Assembly (NCBI GenBank): GCA_964418325.1
Contig: CAYQLC010000013.1
Coordinates: forward strand, 1 to 49,239
Source of the DNA: IMCC26077 sp964418325
GTDB taxonomy: Bacteria; Actinomycetota; Actinomycetes; Nanopelagicales; Nanopelagicaceae
Length of the DNA: 49,239 nucleotides
Reading direction: 5' to 3'
The notes beneath the pieces were generated by a model. The model had not been told where the DNA came from. It did not search any database and saw only the letters and a program-made list of their open reading frames with translations. Positions 49,120 through 49,239 of the stretch are shown one piece after another. Position numbers and translations under genes: made by a program. The number at the start of each line of letters is the position of its first letter. Positions within the stretch are counted from its first letter, which is position 1.

Positions 49120-49239
49120 GTTATCTCTCATCCGGACTTTAACCGTCGGTCTCAGAATTTCACTGAGTCCACCGCCCACTGGCTGTGTGCGGGTCGCAGA
49201 CTTTAACTGCCGGTTCGGAATTACACCGACCCCGATAAC
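49120..49239 (-). promoter_or_regulatory. FMN riboswitch (RFN element)
   Basis: The minus strand starts GTTATCGGGGTCGGTGTAAT at the window edge and ends GGATGAGAGATAAC at 49120, so P1 (GTTATC/GATAAC) is complete. The conserved segments ACCGGCAGTTAAAGTCTGCGACCC and GGTGGACTC-GTGAAATTC-GAGACCGACGG-TAAAGTCCGGATG are present. It lies 99 bp upstream of ribD and represses the operon when FMN is plentiful. Confidence 0.95.

Noticed and set aside
1..49239. Insertion sequences, prophage, integrase or CRISPR array
   Set aside because: No transposase, integrase, phage structural gene or regularly spaced short repeats were seen; the only regular repeat is the in-frame 294-bp one.

Overview
The window reads as a stretch of a streamlined, moderately low-GC actinobacterial genome, given as a scaffold with five 100-base N gaps. 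Actinobacterial signs are the order ffs - dnaX - recR - ask - asd, a GuaB1-type IMPDH-like enzyme, an FprA-type ferredoxin-NADP reductase, and an APC permease carrying an OB-fold domain that is a separate gene in mycobacteria. Genes are packed with ATGA/GTGA/TAATG overlaps and overlapping convergent ends, and some promoters look leaderless. A planktonic freshwater actinobacterium (acI / Nanopelagicales type) would fit, but that is an inference from gene content and style; no marker gene in the window proves it.

Layout. 1-2803 (-): sugar-type ABC importer (permease, binding protein, ATPase cut by the window edge) with a 20-bp operator-like palindrome. 2943-7396 (-): asd, ask, recR, dnaX, then SRP RNA ffs and tRNA-Ser(GGA). 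7711-10047 (+): APC permease fused to an OB-fold. Then tRNA-Ser(CGA), tadA, upp, an orphan ParA-like ATPase, a class III aminotransferase, malic enzyme, manA, DedA, a DMT transporter and a UPF0114 protein. 18133-22899: a small envelope locus with a GT2 glycosyltransferase, two CDP-alcohol phosphatidyltransferases, a TagF-like glycerophosphotransferase and a LicC-like cytidylyltransferase. 22920-31773: an acidic Rho_N-like protein, a repetitive Pro/Gln/Asn-rich protein, a CASTOR/POLLUX-like channel and two large secreted proteins. 31880-38537: beta-carbonic anhydrase, SDR, GuaB1, DEAD-box helicase, DUF4287/DUF1801 protein, SbtA-like bicarbonate permease and a DUF6671 Zn protein. 38580-40314: Thermus-type isocitrate dehydrogenase with a winged-helix protein behind it. 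40329-43500: an ABC exporter and a zinc-ribbon membrane protein between two near-identical tRNA-Arg genes. Then fprA, a structured RNA, hsp20, and the FMN-riboswitch-controlled operon ribD-ribE-ribBA-ribH.

The most striking element is at 44986-45209: an RNA that keeps the catalytic-domain architecture of bacterial RNase P RNA (P1, P2, P3, a P4 with the bulged U, P5, P15 with the GGGUAGG loop that binds tRNA CCA, and the CR-V strand). The whole specificity domain is replaced by one short hairpin, giving about 224 nt against the usual 350-400. If this is the organism's only rnpB it is a strongly miniaturised bacterial RNase P RNA. If not, it is a P-RNA-derived RNA of unknown role.

Data caveats. 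All five gaps are exactly 100 N and so nominal. Three interrupt conserved enzymes (asd, recR, DEAD helicase) and are shorter than the missing protein requires. The gap at 27474-27573 is false: an identical 55-bp sequence lies on both sides, and collapsing it restores one uninterrupted reading frame.
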